From the NCBI RefSeq assembly GCF_025628965.1, contig NZ_JAOTEN010000001.1, positions 1,054,001 through 1,118,000 on the forward strand: a DNA stretch of 64,000 nt, written 5' to 3'. The translations under genes were made by a program, and so were the position numbers. Under the pieces are notes generated by a model. That model ran no database searches and was not told where the DNA came from. It saw nothing but the letters and a program-made list of their open reading frames with translations. The DNA comes from Chryseobacterium gilvum. Its GTDB lineage: Bacteria; Bacteroidota; Bacteroidia; Flavobacteriales; Weeksellaceae. Positions 62,710-64,000 of this stretch are shown in pieces. Within the stretch, counting starts at the first letter, position 1; the number at the start of each line of letters is the position of its first letter.

Positions 62710-63828
62710 ATGCATCAATTTACTATCGGTATTGAAGAAGAGTATCAGATCATCGATTTGGAAAGCAGAGATCTTGTTTCCCATGTCTCTAAAATTATTG
62801 AAGGCGGCAAAGCGGTTCTGAGTGAAAACTTAAAACACGAAATGCACGAATCTATGATTGAAATGGAAACCGGCATCTGTCAGAATATCCAGGAAGCAAA
62901 AGCTGAACTCACCAATTTGAGAAGACATCTTATCAATACCGCTCATGAACAAGGACTTCGTGTTTCCGGAGGCGGAACGCACCCTTTTTCAAACTGGGAA
63001 CACAATACCATCACCAACGGTGAACGTTACAATAAAATTGTAGATGATATGGGTGATGTAGCGCGTGGAAATCTTATTTTCGGGCTGCACGTTCATATTG
63101 GCATCCCAAATCGTGAAGAAGGCGTAAGAATACAAAATGTAATGCGCTATTTTTTACCCCATGTTTATGCCTTGTCTGTTAACTCACCTTTCTGGATCGG
63201 AAGAAAAACAGGGTTCAGATCATACAGGCAGGAGATTTTTGTAAAATTTCCACGAACCGGGATTCCGAGTTATTTTAATTCACTGGCAGAATTTGACAGC
63301 TATGTAGATCTCCTGGTAAAAACAGGTACAATTGACAATGCCAAAAAAATCTGGTGGGATCTGCGGGTGCATCCATTCTACCCCACTATCGAATTCAGGA
63401 TCTGTGATATGCCGCTAAGAATTGATGAAACAGTTTGCCTTGCTGCTATTATGCAGAGTCTGGTTGCGAAAATATATAAGCTTCATCAGCAGAATTTAAG
63501 TTTCAGAAGCTACAGAAGGCTGCTCTTAAATGAAAACAAATGGCGCGCCTCAAGAGATGGAATACATTCACAGCTGATTGATTTTGGAAAAGAAGAATCT
63601 GTACCGTATGCAGATTTATTAAAAGAATTGCTGGAATTTATCGATGATGTCGTAGACGAACTGGGCTGCAGAAAAGAAGTGGAATATGCATGGACAATTC
63701 TTGAAAACGGAACCGGCGCAGACCGGCAGTTAAAAGTATACGAAGAAACCGGAGATTTGAAGAAAGTCGTAGATTATATGATTTCTGAAACAGAATACGG
63801 AATTACCCATGGTGAGTTTGCTCCATAA
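62710..63828 (+). CDS. YbdK-type carboxylate-amine ligase (glutamate-cysteine ligase family 2)
   Basis: A 372-aa enzyme of the GCS2/COG2170 family, glutamine-synthetase-like fold. Key residues: IGIEEEYQIID near the N-terminus (the first metal-binding Glu run E9-E11), IEMETGICQNI, and GLHVHIGIPN, where His and Glu residues bind nucleotide and metal. E. coli YbdK has weak glutamate-cysteine ligase activity; most members have no known substrate. It sits between the second ATP-grasp gene and a glutamine amidotransferase-like gene. Confidence 0.88.
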   Translation: MHQFTIGIEEEYQIIDLESRDLVSHVSKIIEGGKAVLSENLKHEMHESMIEMETGICQNIQEAKAELTNLRRHLINTAHEQGLRVSGGGTHPFSNWEHNTITNGERYNKIVDDMGDVARGNLIFGLHVHIGIPNREEGVRIQNVMRYFLPHVYALSVNSPFWIGRKTGFRSYRQEIFVKFPRTGIPSYFNSLAEFDSYVDLLVKTGTIDNAKKIWWDLRVHPFYPTIEFRICDMPLRIDETVCLAAIMQSLVAKIYKLHQQNLSFRSYRRLLLNENKWRASRDGIHSQLIDFGKEESVPYADLLKELLEFIDDVVDELGCRKEVEYAWTILENGTGADRQLKVYEETGDLKKVVDYMISETEYGITHGEFAP

Positions 63829-63836
63829 ATTTTTAA

Positions 63837-63844
63837 TAAATTTG
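63837..63844 (+). promoter_or_regulatory. -7 element before the amidotransferase-like gene
   Basis: TAAATTTG, exact TAnnTTTG followed by C, just past the stop of the YbdK-type gene and 16 bp before the ATG at 63861; a TTTG lies 16 bp further upstream. Confidence 0.45.
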
Positions 63845-63860
63845 CAGAAAATAAGAAGAT

Positions 63861-64000
63861 ATGAATGATCTGAGAATTGCTTTACTGGATATGAATAACA
63901 ATCATATCAATCAGGGATTTAAGAATATTAAAGAAATTTCTGAAGCATTCCGTCAACAGTCTGAAGAAAACATCAGCATCGAAATATTTGATGTAAGATA
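63861..64000 (+). CDS. Probable class I glutamine amidotransferase, N-terminus only
   Basis: The ATG at 63861 opens a frame of 46 codons to the window edge. The start LRIALLDMNNNHINQGFKN resembles the first strand and loop of class I glutamine amidotransferases (GMP-synthase-like), which release ammonia from glutamine. The catalytic Cys would lie outside the window, so this call is tentative. If right, it supplies ammonia to the ligases in the cluster. Confidence 0.5.
   Translation, partial: MNDLRIALLDMNNNHINQGFKNIKEISEAFRQQSEENISIEIFDVR

Overview
The window looks like a chromosomal segment of a flavobacterium, most likely Chryseobacterium or a close relative in the Weeksellaceae. The evidence is AT-rich DNA, about twenty TAnnTTTG-type -7 promoter elements placed upstream of genes, cargo with type IX secretion (T9SS) sorting domains, Bacteroidetes-type ATP synthase gene order, a mevalonate kinase and a full glycogen operon. 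The genus is inferred from overall gene content, not from a marker gene. I see no insertion sequence, prophage, CRISPR array, tRNA or rRNA. No gap between genes exceeds 300 bp.

Positions 1-31,600 are almost entirely on the minus strand. In order they hold: the start of a secreted protein; proline dehydrogenase; a UbiA prenyltransferase with mevalonate kinase; a UMF1-type transporter; thiolase; two small unknown genes; an ECF sigma factor / anti-sigma-like / outer-membrane protein locus; a bifunctional-nuclease-family protein with a nucleoside-type MFS permease; etfBA; an SDR oxidoreductase; a T9SS cargo protein; an M20 dipeptidase; a small lipoprotein; the run udk-ftsB-mutA-dinB-THUMP-like methyltransferase; a T9SS metalloprotease; corC-like with clpS; and the ATP synthase operon atpB-E-F-H-(unknown secreted protein)-A-G. 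The beta and epsilon genes of the synthase are not here.

Positions 31,656-46,324 are mostly on the plus strand: ffh, two outer-membrane beta-barrel genes and phoH on minus, a divergent DUF62 (SAM hydrolase family) protein, an orphan 2-oxoacid dehydrogenase E2, an unknown protein, a ClC antiporter, rpsF-rpsR-rplI, an aldehyde dehydrogenase, a thioredoxin-fold protein, then a lipid A-type acyltransferase, a family 2 glycosyltransferase and a DEDDh exonuclease.

Positions 46,331-56,794 return to minus: apaG, sucA-sucB (2-oxoglutarate dehydrogenase), an SRPBCC/GyrI-like membrane protein, and glgB-glgA-glgC. Divergent from glgB starts a plus-strand block that runs off the window (56,992-64,000): a CBM48-esterase, an M17 aminopeptidase, an ATP-grasp ligase, a serine esterase, a second ATP-grasp ligase, a YbdK-type carboxylate-amine ligase and the start of what looks like a class I glutamine amidotransferase. 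Three different ATP-dependent amide-forming enzymes with hydrolases and a likely ammonia-releasing partner suggest a pathway making or remodelling a small peptide-like or amide metabolite. This is the most interesting system in the window and its product is unknown.
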